From the NCBI RefSeq assembly GCF_020889785.1, contig NZ_JACMYK010000010.1:54131-118130 (forward strand): DNA of 64,000 nucleotides, in the 5' to 3' direction. This DNA comes from Bradyrhizobium acaciae. GTDB lineage: Bacteria > Pseudomonadota > Alphaproteobacteria > Rhizobiales > Xanthobacteraceae. The notes below the pieces were generated by a model that saw only the letters and a program-made list of their open reading frames with translations, was not told where the DNA came from and searched no databases. Each line of letters begins with the position of its first letter. Positions within the stretch are counted from its first letter, which is position 1. The translations under genes were made by a program, and so were the position numbers. Shown here piece after piece: positions 39,340-47,795 of this stretch.

Positions 39340-40074
39340 ATGGATAGCGATCGCCGGTACGCCGTGGCCTCACTCCTCTTCGATTATGTGAAGAGCCCCT
39401 CATTGCAGCACCTGCGTGATCCCCACAGCGTACATAAGCTTGCACGTGAGATTATAAGCACGGTCGATCGAGCAGGTTCGGTATGGAAAAAGTGGGAAGC
39501 TCAACGGGAGGAGATCGTAAAAGCTGCAGCTCCGTGCTGGATACCGATAGAAGACCTTCGGACCTTTCTAAATGACTTGCCCGGTCCCTCGCTGACAAAG
39601 ATAGACGTCGAGCAGCGTTTACGTGCGATCTGGGAGGAGCCGTACACGACCTACCCCAACGATGCTCTTAGGGAAGGCTGTCAGGCCCTGTTTCACTCGG
39701 AAAAGGCGCAGGGCACTGAAATGGTCGCAATCATTGGAGCACTTCAAGAGCACCTAGAGCGCGAAGAAGATAGGCTCAGGCGGGAGCAGGAGGAAAACTA
39801 TCGTCGGTGGAAGGAGGAAGGCCGAATAAAGCTCGAGCAGCGTTTTCTCTCCGGTGCGGACTGCGGGTGGACTCGAATCGATAAGTCTGAGGCCTTCTAT
39901 TGTCGTCGCAATGGTCGGACCTTCCGCATTGTGCAGGGCAAGGATAAACGCTGGACGCTTTATCGGATCAAAGAGATTGACGACAAAGGCGAGTTACTCG
40001 GCCTTTACCAAGGTCGCGGCGATGCCAATAAGGCTTTGAAGACGATTGCATACGCGAATGAACCGCAAGGTTGA
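39340..40074 (+). CDS. Hypothetical protein with charged helical core
   Basis: About 244 residues. The middle (about residues 125-165) is a Glu/Arg-rich coiled coil (H-L-E-R-E-E-D-R-L-R-R-E-Q-E-E-N-Y-R-R-W), and the C-terminus is a compact beta-rich part with F-Y-C-R-R-N-G-R-T-F-R-I. No family recognised. ATG 39340 is chosen; GTG 39316 is also possible. It is 46 nt after the secreted protein gene. Confidence 0.68.
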   Translation: MDSDRRYAVASLLFDYVKSPSLQHLRDPHSVHKLAREIISTVDRAGSVWKKWEAQREEIVKAAAPCWIPIEDLRTFLNDLPGPSLTKIDVEQRLRAIWEEPYTTYPNDALREGCQALFHSEKAQGTEMVAIIGALQEHLEREEDRLRREQEENYRRWKEEGRIKLEQRFLSGADCGWTRIDKSEAFYCRRNGRTFRIVQGKDKRWTLYRIKEIDDKGELLGLYQGRGDANKALKTIAYANEPQG

Positions 40075-40331
40075 TGTAGAGTCAGACCGCGACCGGCTGG
40101 TTGCGGATTAGAAGCCCGGTGACTTAGTTCAGGCTGAATACCTCGAGATGGACGTTAGGCATCCGACATTCTCTCGATCTCGTCTCCATTCTCGACAGGA
40201 GGCTCGCCGAAAACCGAAACTCCTCGAACTGGAAGGGGCAAGAGCTTGCATGACTTCGTCGTCAGTAATCAACTTCTCCTACGAGATGAAAGTTATTTGA
40301 CGCATACTATATATTTCGTAGCTTCGTCGGC

Positions 40332-41159
40332 ATGATGATGAAACATAGCCGACGACGATTCATTGGTCAGTTGTTTGCTGCATCGATTGGCTCAGCAGCT
40401 TTGAACCGGGCAGCTGCGGCCACATATGACGATTCGAACGATGGCCTCGCTGAGCTGTGCGTTATCACGCGAGAGCCAGGAAACCATCCAAGCGCCGTCG
40501 TCGATGTTTGGACAGGTCAAATTGGAACGCTCGATCTCGCGCAACTACCAAAGCAACTCGGGAGGGCGGTTGTCTGGGATGACATCCGTGGCGCTAAAGG
40601 GCTGTCACAATCGATTGCCGAAATTCTTTCTGCAATTGAAGAATATTTTGTGTTCAAGCCGATCCTAGGCTCCAACGCCGCAGCTCACGTTGGTAGCTCG
40701 GGTGGTCTATTCTCCTCCATTGAAATGCTTTTTAAGCAATTCGAGCCAGCCTCCCTCTATGCAACTGGACCCCGCACAGCAGTTGTCGATCTTAGTTCTT
40801 GTGGGCTGACCCGCCTGCACTGGCTGGACATCATTCCCTTGTTGCGCCGCCACTACACTCACATCGTTGGCGTCGACTATAGTTTTCCTGACCTCTGCGA
40901 ACTCGATTCAGAATTCGAGCCGCCGCATGGGTTATCCGCTCTCGCGCGCAGTACATTGCGAGCCTGCGATTATTGGCTATTGGCGAGCGATCAGTCTCTC
41001 GCTGGACGAGCTGAGTTGTCCATTGAAGAGAGATCACATGAATTTGTAATGGCGATCCGCGATTTGGGCTTCTCGTTGGCTTCTTCAGACCGTGATCGGC
41101 ACATCGCAATGCGCTCACTTGCTGAACATCGGTTCGTAACATTCGGAGTGCGCGCGTGA
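40332..41159 (+). CDS. Tat-leader hypothetical protein paired with a deiminase-family gene
   Basis: A 275-residue protein. The N-terminus S-R-R-R-F-I-G-Q-L-F followed by a hydrophobic stretch and A-A-A-A-T is a twin-arginine leader, although three ATG starts (40332, 40335, 40338) are possible. The body contains H-V-G-S-S-G-G-L-F and V-V-D-L-S-S-C-G-L. No P-loop or known active site was found. Its TGA overlaps the GTG of the next gene, so they are coupled. Confidence 0.7.
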   Translation: MMMKHSRRRFIGQLFAASIGSAALNRAAAATYDDSNDGLAELCVITREPGNHPSAVVDVWTGQIGTLDLAQLPKQLGRAVVWDDIRGAKGLSQSIAEILSAIEEYFVFKPILGSNAAAHVGSSGGLFSSIEMLFKQFEPASLYATGPRTAVVDLSSCGLTRLHWLDIIPLLRRHYTHIVGVDYSFPDLCELDSEFEPPHGLSALARSTLRACDYWLLASDQSLAGRAELSIEERSHEFVMAIRDLGFSLASSDRDRHIAMRSLAEHRFVTFGVRA

Positions 41160-42184
41160 GTATTTCCATCAAGGCGCGGGCGACGTCGAGCAACAGTCTT
41201 CGTCTAGTCCCGGATTGGGCCGAGCACTCGTATTGCTGGATGGCGTGGGCATTTCATCCGGAATGGGACTCGTTGCTGCGCTCCGCCAAACAGGAGCTGC
41301 TTGATTTGATCGTAGTCATCTCCCGTTATGAACCAGTGCGGCTCCTTACGCCGCCGCAGGCGATCAGTGAGGCGCAGTCATGCTTCGCTGGTCGAAACGT
41401 TGAAATCGTAAGTGCACCTGTGGATGATATATGGATGCGTGACATTGCGCCGGTCTACGCAATGCGTGGCAACCATGCTGTGCCAATCGATCTTAACTTC
41501 AACGGCTGGGGCAACAGCGAATATCGGGAGTCCCGGCCGGGTGATCGGCTTGCCAGCTTAGGGAGCCACTTGTTCGGGACCAGCGTTTACGCTGCGCCTT
41601 TTATTGCCGAGGGAGGGGCGTTAGTAATTGACGGGAACGGTGTCGTATACACCTCAAGAAGCTGCTTGCTTCATAAGCAGCGAAACCCGAATGTAAGCCA
41701 GTCTGAGATTGAGCGGGCTCTAATAGAGCTGGGTGCCTCAAGGGTAATATGGTTGGAGGGTGATGAAGACGAGATCATCACGAACGGTCATGTGGATGGG
41801 TATGTCCTTCCCACCGAGTCGGGCGACGTTATCATTCAAACCGCCGATCACGAGCAGAATGCGTCCGCAAGATCAGCAGACATTGGCTCCATCCGAGCCG
41901 CTCTGCTTCAAATAGATCCAAAAGCGAGCGTTGTTCTGATTTCGCCGCCTCGCAATCTCAAGACACGCAATTCGATGTTTGCTGGCAGCTACCTGAATGT
42001 GTACACGCCCAATGGTGCAGTCATCATGCCGGCCTTTGGCGACGAGAAAGGGGACTTTGAAGCTCAGCAGGCCATACGCCGGGCATTTCCGGCACGAGAG
42101 ATTGCCGTGGTGAACATAAATTCCCTGGCGAGCGGCGGCGGCGGCGTTCGCTGTCTCGTGCAACCGGTACCGATCAGCTCCTAG
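41156..42184 (+). CDS. Agmatine deiminase / Porphyromonas-type peptidylarginine deiminase family protein
   Basis: A 342-residue guanidino-modifying-fold enzyme. Family landmarks are in order: W-M-R-D-I-A-P-V (substrate Asp), A-E-G-G, N-G-H-V-D-G-Y-V (catalytic His), and a C-terminal G-G-G-G-V-R-C-L-V-Q with the nucleophilic Cys. The usual motif is G-G-x-x-H-C, so Arg replaces His next to the nucleophile. It would hydrolyse a guanidino group to urea and ammonia (agmatine, arginine or peptidylarginine); the Arg change leaves activity open. GTG start, coupled to the Tat protein. Confidence 0.85.
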   Translation: MSISIKARATSSNSLRLVPDWAEHSYCWMAWAFHPEWDSLLRSAKQELLDLIVVISRYEPVRLLTPPQAISEAQSCFAGRNVEIVSAPVDDIWMRDIAPVYAMRGNHAVPIDLNFNGWGNSEYRESRPGDRLASLGSHLFGTSVYAAPFIAEGGALVIDGNGVVYTSRSCLLHKQRNPNVSQSEIERALIELGASRVIWLEGDEDEIITNGHVDGYVLPTESGDVIIQTADHEQNASARSADIGSIRAALLQIDPKASVVLISPPRNLKTRNSMFAGSYLNVYTPNGAVIMPAFGDEKGDFEAQQAIRRAFPAREIAVVNINSLASGGGGVRCLVQPVPISS

Positions 42185-42217
42185 CGCTTCCTACTATCCG
42201 AGTCGTTCCAAGATTAG

Positions 42218-42910
42218 GTGACTAAATTGATCTTGTCCTCCCCGATACCGAATTTTGCAGGCATCACGAACTTCGAAGACATTCAAAGCCGATTTATTGA
42301 GGCAGCGCGATCTCTCTTGCTCGGTCACCACCTCGAGTACGATGGCCGGCATCGATGGCCCATTGCGACTGTGGAGTTGTATCTACATCACCCCACCATA
42401 TGGCCGGACCCAACAGCGCACGCGGTCCGATTTCCCAAGGCAGCCGCAGCTCGCCAGCTCGAATCAGGAACTTGGTATGTGCACCGCGCAATGCATCCTG
42501 CTCCTGATCCGATGCAGTCCAGCGGATTCGGGCTAGGACCGGATCGTTCGGGCATCGACATCACCGCCGGCATCCCGGCGGAGAGCATCTTTGTCGGTAT
42601 CCTGATCGCTGGAATTGGTGACAAGGATGGGTCCGCCACTGCTTTGAAACAGATAGTCCGAGCTGATGCTCAAGATCGTATGGGCGAAACCAAGTGGTCA
42701 TCCGAAGACAAAGCGATCCTAGCGAAAATCAACGGGACGAGAGTCGAGTCCGGACCGCTTAAGCTCGTGGCCAGCGATATGGCGGACAGCCCTTTGTGGA
42801 TTGGTGCCCGCAAGGGACTTCCCGCGACCCTAGATGATTCATTTAAGGGTAGTCTGCTTCGGCTTACCACACGGGAGAAGTCACCCGTTCCAATGAAGCG
42901 TCTTGCGTGA
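42218..42910 (+). CDS. Hypothetical protein (weak resemblance to alkyladenine-glycosylase-like fold)
   Basis: A 230-residue protein with L-L-L-G-H-H-L near residue 33, V-E-L-Y-L-H-H-P with D-P-T-A-H-A, G-T-W-Y-V-H-R, then S-G-I-D-I-T-A-G and F-V-G-I-L-I. The order recalls the A-x-x-L-L-G-K, V-E-x-E-A-Y, D-x-A-S-H-A and Y-V-Y-x-x-Y-G landmarks of alkyladenine DNA glycosylases, but catalytic residues are not secure. It follows the deiminase by 33 nt with a GTG start. Confidence 0.55.
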   Translation: MTKLILSSPIPNFAGITNFEDIQSRFIEAARSLLLGHHLEYDGRHRWPIATVELYLHHPTIWPDPTAHAVRFPKAAAARQLESGTWYVHRAMHPAPDPMQSSGFGLGPDRSGIDITAGIPAESIFVGILIAGIGDKDGSATALKQIVRADAQDRMGETKWSSEDKAILAKINGTRVESGPLKLVASDMADSPLWIGARKGLPATLDDSFKGSLLRLTTREKSPVPMKRLA

Positions 42911-42969
42911 GAGCACGACGGCGCCATTCGTCCGATTGTGTGGTTCACGCTAAGATCCGAGAACCCGAG

Positions 42970-44376
42970 CTAAAACGCCTTGCGCTTTCCGGTGCAATAC
43001 CTCTCGTAAATCAGTCCCCAACCTCGCTGCAGTCGCTCCTCGTTCAACGCTTCCAAGGTATAGATCATGGGTTTTGTGTCGTATCTCACAACGGTCGCGA
43101 CCGTCGAAGCCCCTTGATAGAGGGGAGCCAGGAGTCTGCCGGCAGCACCGCTCTGAAAGCTGATCAAGCGCGGATCTAATTCATCAAGGTTGATTAGATC
43201 ATCTCCGCCGGTCAAAGGATCTTGCAACGCCTGCTGGATCGGGTCCGGAGTAGTCCCTGCGACATTGGCTCTATTAGGCTTCCTAACCAATCTATAGGCG
43301 CACTTGTCTACTCGCGTAAAATAGGCCTCGTCGGCGCCGTTGTCTTTTCCAAAGCGGCTATAGTTGAGCACCTGAGCCACTACGTCCTCTGGATCCCTCT
43401 TGGGCATGTTTTTCAAGGCTTCTTCGTATTCAATTTGAGCCTTCGACGCTGCTTCCTTTTGCTGCTGTGCTTCTCTGATCTTGTCGAGCTCTCTTCTCGA
43501 TGGCTCGTAACCCTGCGTGGCTGCTTTCTGTAACCAAGCCACAGCTTGGTCTAGGTCCTTTTGCACACCGCGGCCGTTCTCGTACAAAACGCCAAGATTG
43601 TGCTGTCCTTCGGAATACCCCTGATCGGCAGATTTTCGAAACCAGGCAGCGGCCTGACCTTCATCTTTCGTAACACCTTGCCCATTGAAATACATGTTAC
43701 CAACGTTCGATTGGGCAAGCGCGCTTCCTTGGGCTGCGGCTCTCGAAAGCAAGCGAAATGCTTCATCAAATTTCTGACCGCTGTAGTAGAGCCTCCCGAG
43801 CGCTGTAAATGCGACCGGGTAGTTCGCGTTGACTGCTTTTCGGTAGAAGTCAATTGCTAACGTCTCGTTCTTACTCCGCAGGTAAGCACGCCCAAGCTGA
43901 AACCAGAATCTCGGAGTGGTTGGGTATTTCTTGACGGCGTCCCTGCAGGCGGGAATAGCAAGGTCCCGATCAATTTTGTCAAAACTAACGCCTGGACCCA
44001 GGCGCTTGTCATCCAAGTCGCTCGCTGCATACTGATCGCAAGCAGTCACGGTCGTCTCCGGCGGGGGACTGGCGCTCCCACCCTGCGGTTGGAGACTGCA
44101 TTCAAAGCGGACATCTGCAACGCGCAAGTCATCTGGGCCGATAACGCGCGTGATAATGTCGTTTAAAGTTGTACCCTGCTCTACAAACCGTTTTTCAGCA
44201 CACGCAAGTTCGGCCGGCGGAAGCCTTTCCCATGATCCACGAGCCGAATCGGGACTCGTCACCGGCGGTGGGGGCGGCGACGGCAACAATCGGCCGTTCT
44301 GCATCTGGCCGTTCTGCGCGAAAGACTCGCTGAAGGACCAAAGCAGAACAACCGCGCAAATGAACATTTTCTTCAT
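42970..44376 (-). CDS. Secreted Sel1/TPR-repeat protein
   Basis: A 468-residue protein. Its signal peptide M-K-K-M-F-I-C-A-V-V-L-L-W-S-F-S-E-S-F-A is at the N-terminus. Then comes a W-E-R-L-P-P-A-E-L-A-C region and a Pro/Ser linker. A TPR-like unit (F-W-F-Q-L-G-R-A-Y-L) and three Sel1 repeats follow (A-L-G-R-L-Y-Y-S-G, N-V-G-N-M-Y-F-N-G-Q-G-V, N-L-G-V-L-Y-E-N-G-R-G-V), with a unique C-terminus after. Sel1 proteins are scaffolds. ATG 44376 suits the signal peptide; TTG 44394 is an alternative. It is downstream of the chaperone operon on the same strand but separated by 530 nt. Confidence 0.82.
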   Translation of the reverse strand: MKKMFICAVVLLWSFSESFAQNGQMQNGRLLPSPPPPPVTSPDSARGSWERLPPAELACAEKRFVEQGTTLNDIITRVIGPDDLRVADVRFECSLQPQGGSASPPPETTVTACDQYAASDLDDKRLGPGVSFDKIDRDLAIPACRDAVKKYPTTPRFWFQLGRAYLRSKNETLAIDFYRKAVNANYPVAFTALGRLYYSGQKFDEAFRLLSRAAAQGSALAQSNVGNMYFNGQGVTKDEGQAAAWFRKSADQGYSEGQHNLGVLYENGRGVQKDLDQAVAWLQKAATQGYEPSRRELDKIREAQQQKEAASKAQIEYEEALKNMPKRDPEDVVAQVLNYSRFGKDNGADEAYFTRVDKCAYRLVRKPNRANVAGTTPDPIQQALQDPLTGGDDLINLDELDPRLISFQSGAAGRLLAPLYQGASTVATVVRYDTKPMIYTLEALNEERLQRGWGLIYERYCTGKRKAF

Positions 44377-44394
44377 AATGCCGATCTCGTTCAA

Positions 44395-44908
44395 CTTCCA
44401 AAAAGAAATGAAGAGGCATCAGTATAGGTGCGCATCGATGTGATCGCAATTACGGGGCGCGATGGGCGCTCGTGCCTCTCGTGCCGTCCTGTTTGAACGA
44501 TCTGCCCTAGCCCTGGTCGGTCTATCAGCTGCGAGAACAGTGAGGTCAGCACGGCGTGCGGCGGCAACACCCTTCGCCTTCGTGGCACTTTGGGGCCCGT
44601 CAAACATAAACGCTGGTTTATGTTTTAAGGCACGGCCCGATTTTGCCTGGCTCCGTCGCTTCCTTGCCTCGTAGTATTATGCTCATTCTGCTCGGAATTT
44701 GTCGAAAGGCCCTGCCAACCATCGTTGGCACCGTATTCCCGTGCATCTCGGTTAGACCGGGGAAGCGTGGAACGCAGCAGGCCGCGGCAGCGAGGTCACC
44801 AGACCCCTGAAGTATTTCGGCCGGGCCCCTCGCCCTTCTCTACGCGCTAGACGACGCCCGGGGCGACTCGCACCTCAATCGCTTCAGCTTCGTCCCTAAA
44901 ATACCGAG
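44395..44908. other. Gap between Sel1 gene and Hsp70-like gene
   Basis: About 510 nt without a supported gene. It is locally GC-richer than its surroundings, and short frames are present on both strands. It has the look of a remnant of inserted or decayed DNA. No hairpin with T-tract was obvious at the end of the chaperone operon. Confidence 0.4.
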
Positions 44909-47425
44909 TCAATCACGCGTTATGCCTGAAGGGATTTCCCCCCTTCCGACCTCCGACGACACGACCTTATTGTCAGATAGTCTGAACGTAATTTCGCGAA
45001 GAGTGTCCGGATCATTGTTTTGAAGCGCCGCCGCGCCTTGCCGAACGAGATCATCGTGCAGTTGCTTGTCGATTGCCGATTCACGATCTTCAGCAAGTGA
45101 CTCGAAGCGAACGACCCAAAAGTCAGGCAGCTTTGCGAGCGCGCTGAAGACAATGCTTCTAGCTTCATCAAGAGAGCGTTGAGCGTCCACGATCGAGTGG
45201 GGGCCAGGTCGGGTAAGCGCGTCTCTAGCCAATGCTGCAAGGCGCTGAACTTGTGTATTCGTCCGTTCGTCGAGAACAGAGGAGACGCTCAAAGCGAACC
45301 CCTCAATGAACTGATCAATATCGGATCGCACACTATTGCGGATGAACTCCGGCCTATTCCTGATTCTTGCGACTTCTTGCCGTACTAAACGAGCGTCCTC
45401 CGAAACAGTCCTGCGAGTATCTGCATCAGTGGCCAGCTCAAGCGTACCACGAAGCTTTCCCATTCTTGACCGAAGGTCTCGCGAAAACTCTGACACATCG
45501 GCTCCAAGCGCTCGTTCAAGGCCATCTACATCCTCACGCGCCTTCATAAGTGATTCGGATGCAAGTCGTTGTCCTTCAGAACCATCGTAACTGCGATGGC
45601 CCTCGGCCGAGACGTACATCTTTCCGGTCTCGTACGTCTGGCTGATCTTTGAAAATTCGAGTTTGCAGTTGAACAGACCGTTCTCGTCGATCGACCAATG
45701 AATGATAACTGGATCACCTCGCCTGATGATATCACCAGCTGCCAAATCGGACGCATGAATTCGAATCCCGCCTACAGCTAGGTTCAATGACGGATCGAAA
45801 ACGTCATCGGCCTGCTCATATACTTCGAAGTCGAGATAATCATCATTTCCGAACCGTAGGTCTTTTGAGGCCCGGAATTGCTCTGCGCCCCTTTTGGGCA
45901 AAACAGTTCCTCGTTTGACGAGGGTATGAAGCTTGTTCTGATCTATGCCTGACGTGTTATCCAGTATCTTCACCGCCAGATTATGTGTCATAGGCATTCC
46001 CGCCGCACTCGCGTCAGACCGAAACACCAAGATGTCAGTGCGGGTAGTGGCCCCTTTGGAGTCCGCAACTTCCGCGATAAAGCGATTAACTCCGCGCTGA
46101 GCCAGCGGTATGTCGCGAATCTCCGTAGTACTTTGCAAGTCGTAGTTTCCTGAGGCCCAGCCGCTCTCACTTTTCAACTGCAAACGCGATCCAGAAAGTT
46201 GGGCTGAGTCTTCTACGCGAATCCGAAGTCGAAAGTTAGAAGATGAGACACGTGCCGGATAATCGAACCGTACGTCGCTGACTTTAGCCACGGCGCGGCT
46301 TCCCTTCGGACTGGCGCCGTCCTTCGTCCATTCCCGACTCTCCGCAAAAATGGCAGCGCCCACGGCAACTGACGTCATAGGATCGGTGTCAAGATCGACC
46401 CGCAGTCCAAGCCGAGACGCGATCCTTTCGCGAACAATCGGCATGCGACTGGGACCGCCAATAAGAACTATTCGGTCGATATCATCCAGGCCGTAGCCCG
46501 CATCCTTGATCAAGGACCGGCATAGTTCGATCGAGCGATCAACTTCGTCCACGACAATTGCTTCAAGTTGACTTCGGTCGATTTCAACATCGAGATAGAT
46601 ATCAGCTCCATTGCGATCTCTTGCGCCAATCTGACTTTCATCGGCGAAGATTCGATCTTGCGTTTGGGTCGACAAAGCAATCTTGGACATCTCAGCCCGA
46701 TAGTGTGCCACCCGAATGAGGCGTTGGTGCTTCTCCTCGCGCTGGAAGTCGTCGGCCAAAGAGAAATTTGTCAGAAGCCATGGCCTCACAATCGAATTTA
46801 CGATGGCTCGATCAAAGTCTCGGCCGCCAAGCATATTGATGCCAGCATGCGCTATCACTGTGGCGGACCCAGAAATGGTCTGAACGATCGCTGCATCGAA
46901 GGTACCTCCTCCGAGATCATAAACAAGGAATTGACCATTCTTGTTTGAGGAGCGAGCTATCGAAGCCATGGCGGCGGCAATAGGCTCCTGCAACAGCGCG
47001 ACTTGAGATAGGCCCGCGTTCGCGGCGGCACGCATGGTTGCTTCAAACTGCATTTGGTTGAAGGCGGCGGGAATGGTGACAACAGCACCTTCGATGTTAA
47101 AGTCGCCGGCGCTCATCCGAGCCTGAGCCAGCAAAGCCTTTATGACCTCACAGCTAGCTTCTTCAGGCGTTATCGTGGTGCCGTTGGCAAAACGAATCGG
47201 GCTCGACGTGCCCATCAGGCGCTTGAAACCCTGGGCGATACTTTCTGGCGAAAATGCTGCTTGATCATAAGCTCGCTTGCCGACCAGCATCCCACCCCGA
47301 CGATCCACCATAATCGCGCTAGGAAGTACGTCTGTGCCTTCGGGTGTCTTGAAGTGACGAAGCTCTCCGCCGCTATTGCCGACTATCGCCGAGTTCGACG
47401 TACCTAGATCAATGCCCAAATACAT
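44909..47425 (-). CDS. Hsp70-like (DnaK-related) ATPase of the element
   Basis: An 838-residue protein. The nucleotide-binding domain has phosphate-1 G-I-D-L-G-T-S-N-S-A, phosphate-2 [14 protein letters not shown], and adenosine motif V-L-I-G-G-P-S-R-M-P (about residue 320). A divergent substrate-binding part follows, and the last 200 residues are long charged helices, so it is about 200 residues longer than DnaK. There is no C-terminal E-E-V-D-like or D-D-K tail. Start ATG 47425 overlaps the stop of the preceding gene (TAATG). It is the third gene of the chaperone operon and quite unlike the chromosomal DnaK. Confidence 0.9.
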   Translation of the reverse strand: MYLGIDLGTSNSAIVGNSGGELRHFKTPEGTDVLPSAIMVDRRGGMLVGKRAYDQAAFSPESIAQGFKRLMGTSSPIRFANGTTITPEEASCEVIKALLAQARMSAGDFNIEGAVVTIPAAFNQMQFEATMRAAANAGLSQVALLQEPIAAAMASIARSSNKNGQFLVYDLGGGTFDAAIVQTISGSATVIAHAGINMLGGRDFDRAIVNSIVRPWLLTNFSLADDFQREEKHQRLIRVAHYRAEMSKIALSTQTQDRIFADESQIGARDRNGADIYLDVEIDRSQLEAIVVDEVDRSIELCRSLIKDAGYGLDDIDRIVLIGGPSRMPIVRERIASRLGLRVDLDTDPMTSVAVGAAIFAESREWTKDGASPKGSRAVAKVSDVRFDYPARVSSSNFRLRIRVEDSAQLSGSRLQLKSESGWASGNYDLQSTTEIRDIPLAQRGVNRFIAEVADSKGATTRTDILVFRSDASAAGMPMTHNLAVKILDNTSGIDQNKLHTLVKRGTVLPKRGAEQFRASKDLRFGNDDYLDFEVYEQADDVFDPSLNLAVGGIRIHASDLAAGDIIRRGDPVIIHWSIDENGLFNCKLEFSKISQTYETGKMYVSAEGHRSYDGSEGQRLASESLMKAREDVDGLERALGADVSEFSRDLRSRMGKLRGTLELATDADTRRTVSEDARLVRQEVARIRNRPEFIRNSVRSDIDQFIEGFALSVSSVLDERTNTQVQRLAALARDALTRPGPHSIVDAQRSLDEARSIVFSALAKLPDFWVVRFESLAEDRESAIDKQLHDDLVRQGAAALQNNDPDTLREITFRLSDNKVVSSEVGRGEIPSGITRD

Positions 47426-47781
47426 TATTGCTGATCCTTCCTCTCAACGAGAAAAACCTTGCCCGTAAGCACAACTTGGTCATTTAGGATTACAGTTGGT
47501 TCTAGAGTGCGTTCTATAATGCACGAGGCCTCTGAGTTCACGTCCTCCGCGTTCACAGCGGTGACGGGAAGATTGATCTCAAACTCAGCGCCGTCGAAGG
47601 TAGTTATCTTAATTCCTGCGCGGTCTAAAATCGTATCCAGCCTGCCGTTGGCGTATCGAGCCTGCGCATGGAGGCGGTTGTGATGCGCCTCCGGCGTCAA
47701 TGCGATACTCCGTTCAAAAGCTCGTACGAGCTTCCAATATTCCGATGCAAGTTCGGCAACATCATTCTCGAGGAGTTGCAT
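47425..47781 (-). CDS. Small GrpE-like partner of the Hsp70-like protein (tentative)
   Basis: A 118-residue protein with an N-terminal helix (E-L-A-S-E-Y-W-K-L-V-R-A-F-E) and a C-terminal beta part with D-R-A-G-I-K-I, F-D-G-A-E-F-E-I, I-I-E-R-T-L-E-P-T-V-I, then G-K-V-F-L-V-E. This order of helix then beta wing, with a phrase like R-x-L-x-P-x-V, recalls GrpE, and the gene sits between a J-like and an Hsp70-like gene. No full GrpE signature is present. ATG 47781 has AGAGGA ahead of it; ATG 47808 would overlap the upstream gene. Confidence 0.55.
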   Translation of the reverse strand: MQLLENDVAELASEYWKLVRAFERSIALTPEAHHNRLHAQARYANGRLDTILDRAGIKITTFDGAEFEINLPVTAVNAEDVNSEASCIIERTLEPTVILNDQVVLTGKVFLVERKDQQ

Positions 47782-47795
47782 ATCGGATGATCCTC

